Shown here in pieces: positions 43,383 to 54,252 of a DNA stretch of 64,000 nt. The notes beneath the pieces are model-generated. The model saw only the letters and a program-made list of their open reading frames with translations, searched no databases and was not told the origin of the DNA. Position 1 is the stretch's first letter; every line of letters begins with the position of its first letter. The DNA is from Didymella arachidicola (taxonomy: Eukaryota; Ascomycota; Dothideomycetes; Pleosporales; Didymellaceae): contig CM049985.1 in NCBI GenBank assembly GCA_016630955.3, positions 2,852,001-2,916,000 of the forward strand, read 5' to 3'. The position numbers were made by a program, and so were the translations under genes.

Positions 43383-44548
43383 ATGGAACCATCAGAAGAG
43401 GTTGTACTTGAAGGCGTATTTGGTGAGTTTATTATTGCATTCTGACCTGCTATCATGACTGATTTCGTGCAGCTGTCGCCAAACCAGCCCATGTTTCGTC
43501 AGCAGATGTGCTGGAGAAGCTGCAAGGTACCTTTGCATCATCTCGGACTTTTGCACCGCTCTTGCGAACTCAGCCCAAGAGAAAAGGCAAAAGCGATGAC
43601 CAGACTTTCAAGATGGGTCATGGCGGGACGCTGGACCCACTCGCTGCCGGCGTGCTCATTGTTGGCATTGGTCGTGGCACCAAACAGCTACAGAAGTACC
43701 TCGCCTGCACCAAGTCGTACGACACTACGATACTGTTTGGTGCAAGCACAGACTCTTACGACTGTACGGGCGTGGTTGCCGAGCGAGCGCATTGTGCCCA
43801 CGTCACTCGAGCCTTGGTGGAAGCGAAGCTTGCACTATTTCGAGGTGCCATCTCGCAGGCTCCACCGATCTACTCGGCTTTGAAAGTCATGGGCAGGAAA
43901 GCGTGCGAGTATGCACGCGATGGACAAGAGCTGCCGATACAGCTTGAGAAAAGGGACATGCAAGTTGATGAGTGTACTTTACTCGACTGGTACGAACCTG
44001 GCCAACACGACTTTAAGTACCCTGGAGAAGATGAGCCCGCGGCCGCGCCTGCGGCATGTATCCGACTCACTGTATGTTCAGGCTTCTACGTCCGAAGCTT
44101 TGCGCATGACCTAGGTGTTGCTTGTCAGTCCCGATCACACATGGCGAACTTGTTACGCACGAGGCAGGCTACCTACACGATCCATGACCCTCCAGACGCG
44201 CCAGACCTGACAACTGCAATAACTTATGTAGACCTTGAAGCTGGAGAAGATGTGTGGGGACCACTGATTCGTCCGCAGCTCGAGGCATGGGTGGAAGCAA
44301 ATCCAGTCATTACAGGACACGTGAACGGTCGAAGCGAAGCAACGAAGCAAAGAAGGGCGGCAGAGCAGAGCGAGAGACCCAAACAAAGATTTCGAGGTGG
44401 TTACGTTGCCGATACCAAGAAAGAAAGGATCAAGCAACAAGGTGGCAAATACAAGGGCAAGTGGAGTCGGAAGGTAGCTCCAGGCGGTGCTGTTGCGGAT
44501 TCGACAGAAAAGACCATCGAGCGGCCTGAAAATAAGACAGTCGCGTGA
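43383..44548 (+). CDS. PUS4: tRNA pseudouridine(55) synthase, TruB family
   Basis: Converts U55 of the T-psi-C loop to pseudouridine in nuclear and mitochondrial tRNAs. Exon 1 is 40 nt (43383-43422), then a 50-nt intron (GTGAGT...GCAG), then exon 2 at 43473-44548; 371 residues. The join gives GVF-AVAKPAHVSSADVL, the TruB KP-G/A-x-(S/T)S motif. The catalytic Asp is Asp68 in KMGHGGTLDPLAAGVL. Further motifs are IGRGTKQLQKYL, the YDTTILFGASTDSYDCTG block, Q-x-PP-x-(Y/F)SA (QAPPIYSALKV), and SGFYVRSFAHDLG. The C-terminus is Lys/Arg-rich and probably binds RNA. Stop codon is only 32 nt from that of the convergent MFS gene. Confidence 0.93.
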
Positions 44549-44580
44549 TCGCAATGAGCCAGTCATGAGCCAACAATCGA

Positions 44581-46143
44581 CTACGGAGTGTACAGCCATG
44601 GTTTCTTGCCGCCCTCCGCTTTCCACCTCCTCAAGATTCTTCGGTTGTACAAGATGTAAATGCCTTCCTGAACAATGGCGAATACGATGCCAATTGCGAC
44701 CATGATGATCTGGATCCTCAAACCTTTGTTGTAGAACGGCAGATCATCTGCGCGATAGTACTGCGTGCCGACCATCAGGCCGGATATCGCCGACATCACC
44801 CACATGGCAATACTAATGCTTCGCTCGCGCGGATCTCTGCAGTTCAACTGGACCCAGGAATTGTGGACGGGATGGTACCCAATGGCGAAAGCGTTGATCG
44901 TGGTCCAGAGGACCCATCGAGACCACTTTCCAACCGAAGGATGTACTTCACGGGCTACGATCAGAACAACCAGATAGCAGAACTGGGCGACAATGACAGT
45001 AATCCCACGCTTGTTGGTCTTGTCCGAGAGCCACCCAAAGAGGAAGACGACACCCAGTGCCAGAAACCCACCTACTGAGGCCAACGCATTGGCCTGGACG
45101 CGGGTGAATCCCAAAGCCATGATGATAGTGGGCGTGTATGTGGTCAACGATGACCATGTTGAGAACACTGCGAATGTCGAGACAAATGAAGCCCAACGAC
45201 GATAGTGCTTCACGGTCGTCCACACTAGTGCCAATGGGATATGCATGCCCTGCGCTCCATGCCTTTTCTCCTCGTCATCCTTTTCGAGATGCTTCCTCAG
45301 AGCGTCGCGGTCACCATCATTGAATCGAACTAGTCCAGGGGATAGCAGCGGTCGAGGCTCATCGGGGCTGCCCGGAAGGAGGAAAAGAAGTGCGATTGCG
45401 ACGACCATCGTGAAGATGCCCTCGACTGAGGATCGATCAATCCCCATTCATTGTGACACGGATCCGACTTACTCAAGAACAGCCATTGCCAACCTTTCAA
45501 ATTTCCATGGCCTCTCAACTGCAGGATGCCACTCGCCAGAACTGGACTGATGGCATTCCCTCCGAACATGCCGAAGAAGAAAACAGCCACCCGCTTCGCA
45601 AGCTCTCGCTTGGTGTACCATGTCGAAAGTGTGTATATCCCTCCTGGTATGTAACCTGCTTCGCACAGGCCCAGGAATGATCGAGCCACAAGGAAGCCAG
45701 TCTTGTCTTTGACAAAGACTTGCAATGTTGCAACAGCGCCGAAGATCAGCACTTGCGTTGAAATCCACTTTCGTGGTCCCAGACGTTGCAGCACGATATT
45801 CGAGGGGATCTCCAACACCACTATGCCGAGGAACATGAGCTGGTTCCCCAAGTTAACTGTGTTTTGATTGACGCCTATATCTTTTGCGAATTCATCTGTC
45901 AATGCGCTGGCTAGGTTCATGCGATCGAGCTGGAAGACCAGCAGACCCAGGAAGAGAAGCGGGAGGACTGTAGTGTCGACTCTGCATGATGTCAACCACG
46001 CCTTGGGTTCTCGTACAGCCAACTTACTTCCGCCTTGCATGCCTTGTCGCCTGGCGTGACTCGTTATCGACAACATCTTGGACATCAGATGTGTCGCTCT
46101 GAGCCCCACTCTCGAACACAGCCTTTTCGGTTCCTATCACCAT
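44581..46143 (-). CDS. MFS permease, anion:cation symporter (allantoate/nicotinate-like)
   Basis: A 12-helix plasma-membrane transporter of 489 residues. Exons 46028-46143, 45473-45981 and 44581-45425, introns 46 and 47 nt. Joins: RHARRK-VDTTVLPLLFLGLLVFQLDRMNLASA, then WLFL-IEGIFTMVVAIALLFLLPGSP. The D-R-M/N-x-A motif in helix 1, the GPRKW-type loop 2-3, and the W-(Y/F)-(T/S)-x-R-E motif (STWYTKRELAKRV) are typical of the ACS/Dal5 group that carries organic anions such as allantoate, nicotinate, pantothenate or cysteate. Substrate cannot be set from sequence. ATG 46141-46143 leads to an acidic cytosolic N-terminus. Divergent from the flavin monooxygenase, with 622 nt between starts. Confidence 0.9.
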
Positions 46144-46765
46144 GCTGTTGGGTCGTACCGGTGCAACAGAGGCAAGTGACAGGGAGCTATGTTTAAGGAT
46201 GTTCAACTTATACACCTTTCCAACAATCTCAATCAACATCCATGCCCAGGTCATTCGCCATCCCGTCTCCAACTTGCGTATAGACGAAGACCTTCTTGGT
46301 CGGCATCTTTGCTGTGTCTTATCGTGCCGACTACTATGCCGATGGCCCTCTCACGACCCTTCCCGTCCAAGGCGCATGGCCCTCTTCGCCAATAACTCTC
46401 TGTCATTCACCAGAGCATTGCACCGTAGCGCAGATTGGTGCATTTGGTGGTGCCAAGCCATTTGAAGCTAGGGTTCTGGAATTGCGCAATCCCTCGAACA
46501 CATGTCGCAAACACCGCAACGTCGAACCCAGCAAGATGCGCCGGGCGTCTTTCGCAGCTAAGACACGTGCCCAACTAGCGATAGTGTGGGGAGACATTCT
46601 TTCGGTGTGCCGAAAACTGGCACCATGCAGCGGCCAAAATGATGTGCTCGCGCTACGCAGCAGCGCATTTGCTTATCAGTTGTCTGGATCTCCTAGGAAC
46701 GGCTTGGGACTTTCGTGACCCGCGCTGGAACTGCTTGTGCATTGCGGAAGAAAAATATTGTTATA
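46144..46765. promoter_or_regulatory. Shared intergenic region of MFS permease and monooxygenase
   Basis: 622 nt between divergent start codons, so both promoters lie here. Short frames cross it but have no domain. No specific operator was recognised. Confidence 0.4.
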
Positions 46766-48329
46766 ATGGCTGTCAAACGCGTCGCGGTCATCGGACTTGG
46801 TCCATCTGGAGCTATTTCGATTGATGCGCTTGCGCAGGAGCACTCGTTTGACGTCATTCGCGTTTTCGAGCGGAGGGATGCGCCAGGTGGCTGCTGGTAA
46901 GGACCCTGAACACGCAAACCGACAAACCTCAGCTCACGCCTGGACAGGCTGGAAGACAAGAATCCGCCGCCAAATATCCTGCCAGAAGATCTCGAAGCGC
47001 TTGCAATTCGCGCCGGCGACCTCCCGCTGACTCCACCCACAAAGCTCCCAGCTCGACAGCCAAAGCTCGCTCAAGCACGCCATGCCGAGTCCTCAGTATA
47101 TCCGTATCTCGAGACGAACGTCGATAGCCTGGCCATGTCGTTCTCGCAAGAAGCCATACCGGAAACGCGGAGTCGACTGTCAGTCTCGAAGCACGGCGAC
47201 GACACCCCCTTTCGAAGCCATGCGGTGATTCGCGGCTATGTAGAGTCGCTCGTGCGGCGCAATGGCTATGAGAAGCTGGTCTCCTATAACACCAGCGTGG
47301 AGCTGGCAGAGAAGGTCGGCAATGAGTGGAGGTTGGTGCTGCGGAAAGACGGCAACGTCAGAGAGGAAGACGAGTGGTGGGAAGAGTGGTTTGACGCCGT
47401 AGTTGTGGCTAGCGGACATTTCAATGTCCCATACTTACCCCAAATCGAAGGTTTGGCAGCACTTGAGCGCAAGCACCCTGGCAGCGTCAAGCACAGCAAA
47501 ATGTTCCGCGGACGGGACGCTTACAGAGGCAAGGTATGAGCTTTGCAGTGAACCTTGCAAGACGGTCCTCGCTAATTCTGATCAGAAAGTCATCGTTGTG
47601 GGCGCATCAGTCTCAGGTGCAGACATTGCTTATGATCTCGTCGGCACAGCTAAGGGACCCGTCTACGCCGTCGTGGTCGGGCATAAAGCGAATGGCTACT
47701 TTGGGGATTGCGCTTTCCAACACCCCGGCATCTCCCGGAAGCCTTCAATCTCGCACATTGACACCTCGGAGGGCCAAAGAACTGTGCACTTCACAGACGG
47801 TACCTTGGTAGACGTCGTCGACGAGCTTATTTTTGGCACAGGATACTCATGGTCTCTACCATTCCTGCCAAACGTCAAAGTCCGTAACAACCGCGTCCCG
47901 GGTCTGTACCAGCACGTCGTCTACCAGAGTGACCCCACACTGCTCTTTGTTGGCGCCGTCGGCGCAGGTCTTACGTTCAAGATCTTCGAGTGGCAGGCCG
48001 TTCTCGCAGCGCGCTTGCTCGCCGGTCGTGCTATCCTGCCACCGCTCGAAGAACAGCAGAAGTGGGAGCGCGACAGGATTGCGGAGAGAGGCGATGGGCC
48101 GGGGTTCACGCTAGTGTTTCCCAACTTTGAGGAGTACTTTGAGACAGTGAGGAAGTTGGCTGGAGAGCCAGCGGCTGGACAGCCCGGGAGAAGGTTGCCG
48201 CCGTATGAGAAGCGGTGGTTTGAGGTCTTTATGGCCGGACACGAAAGAAGGAAGAAGTGGTGGAGAGAGGAAAACGAGAAGGCGAGGCAGAAGCTGCTTG
48301 TGAAAGAGCCGCCAAGGGCAATGTTGTAA
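46766..48329 (+). CDS. Flavin-containing monooxygenase (FMO-like)
   Basis: NADPH- and FAD-dependent monooxygenase acting on soft N or S centres of small molecules; 486 residues. Exons 46766-46896, 46948-47533 and 47586-48329, introns 51 and 52 nt. FAD-binding GxGxxG lies at the N-terminus (VAVIGLGPSGAISIDAL) with FERRDAPGGCW completed across intron 1. The second nucleotide-binding loop (KVIVVGASVSGADIAYDL) starts right after intron 2. Between them is HSKMFRGRDAYRGK, in the place of the FMO fingerprint, and FDAVVVASGHFNVPYLPQ, the ATG/SGH motif typical of the family. VDELIFGTGYSWSLPFL follows. The C-terminus is charged and soluble. Confidence 0.92.
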
Positions 48330-49231
48330 GCTTACAGCGATCAACAAAATGCGCGCACTTCACATCATTCACAATTGCTACCAACTAGATGTGTAGGCTG
48401 ACATCTATAGAAGTGCCTTCAACCTTTACCGTTCAGTCTCTTCGCGGAGGAATTTTCGAACTGGAACATCGAGCGACGCGCATGATCCTCCGCAGGCAGT
48501 TGCAGTGCACATTGCGATTGATCCACTGAACCTCTCATCCAAGTGTGTGCCGGTGCTTTGGTGAACAAGGGCTGGTAGCGCGTCGTTAGCGCGTTTTCCA
48601 ATACGTCACCTTCGAGTTGTCATGATGCATTTTCCTCAACAGAACATCCATCAGGCCCATTCGACCCTGCAAGCACTGGCTTTCGGCTGCTCCCATGTTT
48701 GGAGACGCTCGGTCTCTTGATGCATGTCTCGACCCCGCACGCTGCAGTCTGGTGGCTATTCATCACCATGCATAGACTTGGTTTGGCCTCTGGTCATCGT
48801 TTCTATCAGGACTCTCTCGGCGGTGTTAGGCGCTATACCGCAGGCAAATTTGATGTGCGTAGTGCCTTCGAGGCTCCAGCATATGTAGGTGGCATGGACT
48901 TACAAGAACGCACTGAGTACTGTACAGTATGATATGTCGAGGGCGTATTGTCAAGATCATCTCCATTGAGCTAGCTCACTTCTTTTAAGCAGGAACTAGA
49001 ACGAAAGCTTGCACCGGACATCTGCTCAACATTGGAGATATTGGTTGCGGGGTGCGTCAAATAGTACCACAACGAGCTCAATTTAATGCGGAACCACGGG
49101 CGTATTCATGCGGGCTCGAATAGCTTCCCAAGCGGATACACTGCAGGTGGTCTACATATTACGCTCTATCCTGCTCCAGGTCCGAGCCCTCCTCACAAAC
49201 CTTCCGTTTTCGACTCACATATCTCATCGAC
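48330..49231. other. Intergenic region, no gene recognised
   Basis: About 0.9 kb between two plus-strand genes. Frames at 48699-48932 (plus) and 48419-48601 (minus) have no motifs. The last 150 nt contain C/T-rich promoter-like sequence. Confidence 0.45.
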
Positions 49232-50041
49232 ATGTTCGCAGAACTCATCACCGCCGCTCTCGCGGCTACAGCCACTACTCTCGTCCCTCGTCAAGCTGCA
49301 CAGAAAACATGCCCGGCTTCTATTACTTGTCCTGCCAACAACGGCTGTATCGCTACCGCAGCGAATGGAGCAGTTTTCCAGGTAAAGTGTACGACTCACT
49401 ACAATGGTCGAGTTATCGAAGTCAACCAGGTCAGATTGCTCACACTCAAATCCTCAAGCATCACTGACACATCACAGGCGGCTTCAGTGACTGAATGCAT
49501 AACTGCCTGCTCTCTCACTGCCGGTTGCAAGGGTCTGAACCACAAGGGAAATTTCTGCTACTTGCTCGGCAGCTCCCTCGGCGCCAGCCAGTCTGCGTAA
49601 GTTCGACACCTTGAGCCTCAGCTCTTGACCTCATACTGATCCTGCCGATAGCTCTGCCGTACAAGCTGCCACTGAGACCAAGTCTGCCACCAAGCCCTCT
49701 CCAACCGCCGGCTCATCAATCTGTGCTAACGGCCCTACCTGCCCTAGCGGCGACGGCTGCGTGTACAAGGCTAACGGCAAAAACTTCTATGCGAGATGCA
49801 ACTTTGATTTCTACGGTGGTGACTTGCCCAATGGTTTCAGTAAGCAGACGACGTTCAAGGGCTGTGTGGACAAGTGTGCTACGACCAAGAACTGTGTGGC
49901 CGTTAGCCACGGAGCTGATGGCACGTGCTACTTAAAGAGCGTTCTGAAGCAGGCAGTGTATAGCACAAATCTGAATGGTATGTTGATGATTTAATGTTAA
50001 TTACGCGTTACTGACTCGATATAGGGGCCTATGTCAAGTAG
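49232..50041 (+). CDS. Secreted Cys-rich protein with two PAN/Apple-like modules
   Basis: A small extracellular protein, 219 residues. Exons 49232-49429, 49478-49596, 49652-49977 and a last exon of 17 nt (50025-50041); introns 48, 55, 48-range (47) nt. The signal peptide MFAELITAALAATATTL is followed by VPRQA. Two similar Cys-rich modules follow: CPASITCPANNGCIATA ... FQVKC ... ECITACSLTAGCKGLNHKG-NFCYL, and CPSGDGCVYKANGKNFYARC ... GCVDKCATTKNCVAVSH ... GTCYLKS. This C-x3-C-x5-C pattern with a terminal CYL is that of PAN/Apple-type folds, which bind carbohydrate or protein. A Ser/Thr/Pro linker separates the modules. It could be a wall-binding protein or a candidate effector; nothing in the sequence decides. 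Confidence 0.82.
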
Positions 50042-50786
50042 ACGTCTGAGTAGGGCAACAGAGCCTGCTCATCTTCGACTAGAGATAGTACTTGCCTTGG
50101 GGATAATCCGTGAGGAATTGGAGGGTGTATGCTTGTGTATTAAGACTACTTAAGAAGCGTAGATTCGCATTGCCCCTTTCCATCTCCGGTGTGCAAGCTC
50201 GGCATGCGCATTCAACACTTAGCCAACTAGCTTCCTCATTGAATGCAGTCAATACAGCTCGCTCACAGAAATAGATTGAGAGAGAATGGATGTGTGCCTG
50301 ACAGACCGTCAGCATCAACGGTTTGCCAACTTTGTGTCTTTCGTCGATTGTAAGCCATGTCACGGAGCCAAAACCGTTGGCCATAAAAGCACCTAGGCAA
50401 GATACACTAGTTGGGTAAGATCCGGGAGACTTGGCTGAGCTGCGTCTTCTTTTTAACTCGTAAGTGTTCGCAAAGACTACGATCGATACTGTATAGTGGC
50501 CAACCTTTGGCGCGTGGTAAGACCTGAGGGTGGGGAATGAAAATGCGCCAGGGACGCGTATTGCCAATCACCTTTACGCCTCATTGCTCGAAGACTCAAT
50601 CTTACTCGCAGGCGCACCCTGCTTTCTTTCTTACAAATCCTTCATCGTGTCCGTTAGGAACGAATGGAGCTTCTCATCTCAATTTGCAAGGATGTGGCTC
50701 ATACAAAACACTAGAAGCAGCAGCCAAATGACGTCATGTATTGTCAAATCGATGATTACCCCTCTCCGCCATAACCTCAACTGAAC
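50042..50786. other. Intergenic region between convergent genes
   Basis: About 745 nt. A minus-strand open frame at 50079-50567 (162 codons) starts only at TTG and has no signal or domain; I do not call it. Confidence 0.45.
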
Positions 50787-51844
50787 CTACGCAGCACCGG
50801 TGGACGAGCTGACAGGAAGTGTGACTGGCATTGGCGTCGCGGAAGCTGTGGATGATGCACCCCCTCCAGATCCGCCGCCGGAAGAAGGCTTCTGGACAAC
50901 CGCCTGAACGACTTGACCTGCATTACGCATTAATACCATGCAAGGGCCTATTAGGAGGATCTTCGACTTACCAACAGTGTTAGTAATAACGTCGACGAGG
51001 GCATCCAGTGGCTCATAGCTGTAAGTTGTCTGCGTGAGACCCTGGCCGACCTGCTTGACAGATCCTGCGACCTCTGTCATATTCAACTGCAAGAACGGTC
51101 AGCACCCATCTCGATATTCCTATTACTTCTGCACTGACCTTGAAGTTTCCGACAATTTGAGACAAAGCATCGCCACCACCTCCGACGACTTCCTGAACGA
51201 TATTGCCGAGGTTATCGACCAGGAAATTCAGTGTTTTGCCGCCTTGAGTGATGGATCCAAGCTATAGCTTGTCAGTGATCCTGTCCTTGTGAACTCTAGC
51301 GTAATGTGGCACTTACCAGACCGTCAACTGCGCCAATGACCTCTCCAACCAAGTTCGTCACGTTACCGATCAAACTCAACAGCAACGGGTTCAAGTCCAG
51401 GGAGTCAAATACACGCTCAACAATGTTAACAAGGTTGCCCAGCCTCACCACCAGCTCGAGATTCACATCAACATCGGCTATGGTGATATTGACCTTCTCG
51501 ACCGAGACTGCAACTCCGGCATTAACCTGGACGAGGCCTGCAACTTTGGCGTTGAGGTTCAAGTCTGCCTGCAGCTTCTCTACCACGAGCTCAATGCGAC
51601 CGACATGGAGCTCTGGTACTTGCAGTAGGACGTCCGGGGCGGTCGAGGTTCTCGATGCACTGGGAGCGGATGTTGTTGGAGTCCTTGTTCCTGAGGCAGT
51701 TGCACTGCCAGTCGCAGTCGCACTAGCACCTGCACTGCTCGTGATCGGTGGAGTATCCAAAGTCGCAGAGCTAGTCTGTGCAAACACCTGCGCTGCGAAC
51801 GCAAAAAAGAACGTGACCAACAGGAGACGGATAGAGAGCGACAT
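50787..51844 (-). CDS. Secreted protein, paralogue A of an unrecognised family
   Basis: A 298-residue predicted extracellular protein. Exons 51317-51844, 51139-51261, 50972-51086 and 50787-50917, introns 55, 52 and 54 nt, all consensus. ATG 51842-51844 starts a signal peptide (MSLSIRLLLVTFFFAFAAQVFA), then a Ser/Thr/Ala-rich stretch (24-70). From PDVLL (71-75) to DSLDLNP (about 147-153) it aligns with paralogue B on the other strand: NAGV, RLGNLV and SLDLNP match, with alternating hydrophobic residues like an amphipathic beta or helical repeat. After splicing, YSYEPLDALVDVI mirrors YVYEPFKGLFSIV of B. The end is Gly/Ser/Thr-rich. I do not recognise the family; a surface or wall role is an inference from composition. 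Confidence 0.78.
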
Positions 51845-52397
51845 GCTGGGAACTTGCAAGAAACGAGTGGAGTGGGAGATGCAGAACAGACGGAAACTTG
51901 AACAGCAGCCCTAACGTTGATGAAAGGAATCGAGATCGAAGCATGGTTCCAAGCGAGATGCTGTTCGAGTCAATTGATGCAACTACCGCGATTCTCTACA
52001 ACGCTCATTTCGGGTAAACCCCTGAAACCGCCTACGAGCCGCGATCCGAACAGGGGTTTGCGCCTCAACGGTGAGTCGCTCTGGGGTAAATGCATCTGGG
52101 CCTTGGATCGCTAAGGAGAATTCTTGCTTTTAAGGTTATAAAAGACTTTGCTATTGGCCCACTTCAGCAATGCAATTTCGTCGCGTGGTGCGCCTTGGCT
52201 CGAAAACGCATCATGGCAATCACACACCCTGGCTGTTAATCCAACACCTTGTCACATACAACTGTGCATCATGCCTCGAATTTTCTTTTCTTGTTGGTTC
52301 ATCGCCTTCGCAGCGCTCTATCACCACACTTTCCCTTAGCAGCTCTTGTAGCCGCGTCCTCTCTTTAATCTCATCCTTTCGAAGCTCAGCATCCATC
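51845..52397. promoter_or_regulatory. Shared divergent promoter of the secreted paralogue pair
   Basis: 553 nt between two divergent starts. The side next to paralogue B has a TATA box and a long C/T-rich leader before the ATG, as in strongly expressed fungal genes. Confidence 0.5.
52137..52143 (+). promoter_or_regulatory. Candidate TATA box for paralogue B
   Basis: TATAAAA in the context AAGGTTATAAAAGACT, 255 nt upstream of the ATG, compatible with a leader of about 220 nt. Not proven. Confidence 0.45.
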
Positions 52398-53351
52398 ATG
52401 CGTGCCTTCACCACAATTCTTGCTGCGGTTGTTCCTTGCGCGGTGCTTGGTCAGCTTACCGACAGCGACGGCTACACTGGTTACAAGCTCGATATCCGTG
52501 ACGATGGCGACCCTACTGCAGTCCTGTACGAGACTGAGAACACAACACCAAACGTCTCTGCATTGGTGCCAGAGCCAGATGTCCTGCTCAACGCCTCAGT
52601 TCACATTGGAGAAATCTACGTTGGCGTTGACAACCTGACCGCAAAGATCAATCTGGATGCACAAGTCCTTTCTTTGCTGTCGTTCAACGCCGGAGTTGAC
52701 CTTTCTGTCGACAAAGTCTCACTCACGATCCAAAACGTAACCGCGAAAGTCTACCTCGAAGCTCGCCTTGGCAACCTTGTCACTATGGTCAGCGACGTGC
52801 TTGATAGTATCGACTTAAACCCAGTTATCGCAGAGCTTGGCAACGGGCTTGGAAGTATCATCAATGATACCGCCGGCCTTGTCGGCGACGTTGCCGATGG
52901 TTTGACTGGTGGATCTGGATCGAATTCAACTTCTGGCTCGACAGCTTCTGCAGTAAGCAAACGGGCGGACGATCTCATGCAATTCGACATCATCAACAAC
53001 ATTCTTTACTCGGCAAACGACTTCTCCGGCAACACGCACACTCGCCGTGTTCTTGCCCAGAACGGCGACATTGTTGAGCAGAAGCTGAACAACTATGGTT
53101 CCATCTCCAACCAGCGTGTCGTAGGCAACTACGTCAAGAACATGCGCTTCAATGGCTTCAACGAGAGTGTGACCTTCAAGGGTCAGGAGGTCAGGGAGGA
53201 GGAGTATGTGTATGAGCCTTTCAAGGGTTTGTTCTCGATTGTGGGCGTGTTCAAGAGCAAGAGCACCGGCGAAGTAGTAGGAACACAGTTGCTGGCCGAG
53301 GCAAGAGGAGGCGGAAGTGCGACCATTGGAACCGGGCAGGACCAGAGATAG
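52398..53351 (+). CDS. Secreted protein, paralogue B of an unrecognised family
   Basis: A 317-residue intronless gene from ATG 52398. Signal peptide MRAFTTILAAVVPCAVLG, a short acidic stretch, then the domain shared with paralogue A: PDVLL (60-64), NAGV (97-100), RLGNLV (123-128), DSIDLNP (136-142). Next is a Gly/Ser linker and a Lys-Arg at 188-189 (AVSKR-ADD) that fits Kex2 processing, which would separate the shared domain from a C-terminal module (190-317) containing YVYEPFKGLF. The A gene has three introns and this one none. Several N-glycosylation sites (NAS, NLT, NVT, NDT, NST, NES) occur. Family unknown to me; extracellular location is inferred from the signal peptide. Confidence 0.8.
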   Translation: MRAFTTILAAVVPCAVLGQLTDSDGYTGYKLDIRDDGDPTAVLYETENTTPNVSALVPEPDVLLNASVHIGEIYVGVDNLTAKINLDAQVLSLLSFNAGVDLSVDKVSLTIQNVTAKVYLEARLGNLVTMVSDVLDSIDLNPVIAELGNGLGSIINDTAGLVGDVADGLTGGSGSNSTSGSTASAVSKRADDLMQFDIINNILYSANDFSGNTHTRRVLAQNGDIVEQKLNNYGSISNQRVVGNYVKNMRFNGFNESVTFKGQEVREEEYVYEPFKGLFSIVGVFKSKSTGEVVGTQLLAEARGGGSATIGTGQDQR

Positions 53352-54252
53352 TGTGATATCCACAAAACGAATTTCCATCGTCGACTAACACGCGTATGCA
53401 AAACTCACTGGTGACGATCAAATATCTTGCAACTTCCAAATCGGATGGTACGAGGACCCCCCCTTCGAAGAAGATCTTTCCTTTATCCCCCCCACTCTCG
53501 AAGAAATCGAGTCCTCATTAACAAAAGACCCTTCTATTTGTATTGGTCGGTACCGAGATTTGTTCCTAAGCAGAGACTCCTGTCTTCGTTGACTCTGTAT
53601 TGAAGTCTACAATCGCGTGGCAGTCTTCATTCTTTATCGTGAGGTCAGTTCTCACACAAATACTCGAAGACTAGGGATGGTAACAACTGTAGTTTCAGAC
53701 GAGGAGCAATGAATTCGTTGGCGTAGAAGACTAGCGCGTTACAATGACTTCGAGAACCTGATACCAGTGTGTGCAGAACTCAATAGCGAGAGCATGGGGG
53801 TATGGTATAACCTAAGCTTCTCTTCAGAATGCCGCTCAATATAGTAGAAAGCGTGAATTGGGTCAATCGTCGTCCATTTGCTGCTTTCATTAATCGAGGA
53901 TAGTCATTAGCCTCAAAATGATGGAATTATTCTTCGAAGCTGAGGGTAAGGAGACTGTAAAGAAGGAGCTCCATTAGTACAGAGTCTCGGCTGTAAATAT
54001 TAAGATAGAATATACAAGACCTCAAGGTCAAAGAAACACAGGCTTATTACCCTAAGCGAAGGGGTACAGTTCGACCACCCTTGACGTATGTAGACTGGAT
54101 CTTGACAACTACATACTCCATAGCGGACGTGTTAGAAGCGGATTCACGGCCACGGGACTAAAACTTGGAGTCGAGGTCCTCCAAGTCGTTATGAAATGGA
54201 GATAGTATGCATCATAATCAAATTTGGAATTGCAACAGCCTACGTTGGTTGT
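53352..54252. other. Intergenic region between convergent genes
   Basis: About 0.9 kb, locally AT-richer than its surroundings and without open frames of note. No gene or RNA recognised. Confidence 0.5.

Noticed and set aside
50079..50567. 162-codon minus-strand frame between two secreted-protein genes
   Set aside because: It opens only at TTG, has no signal peptide or domain, and no homologous feel; likely chance.
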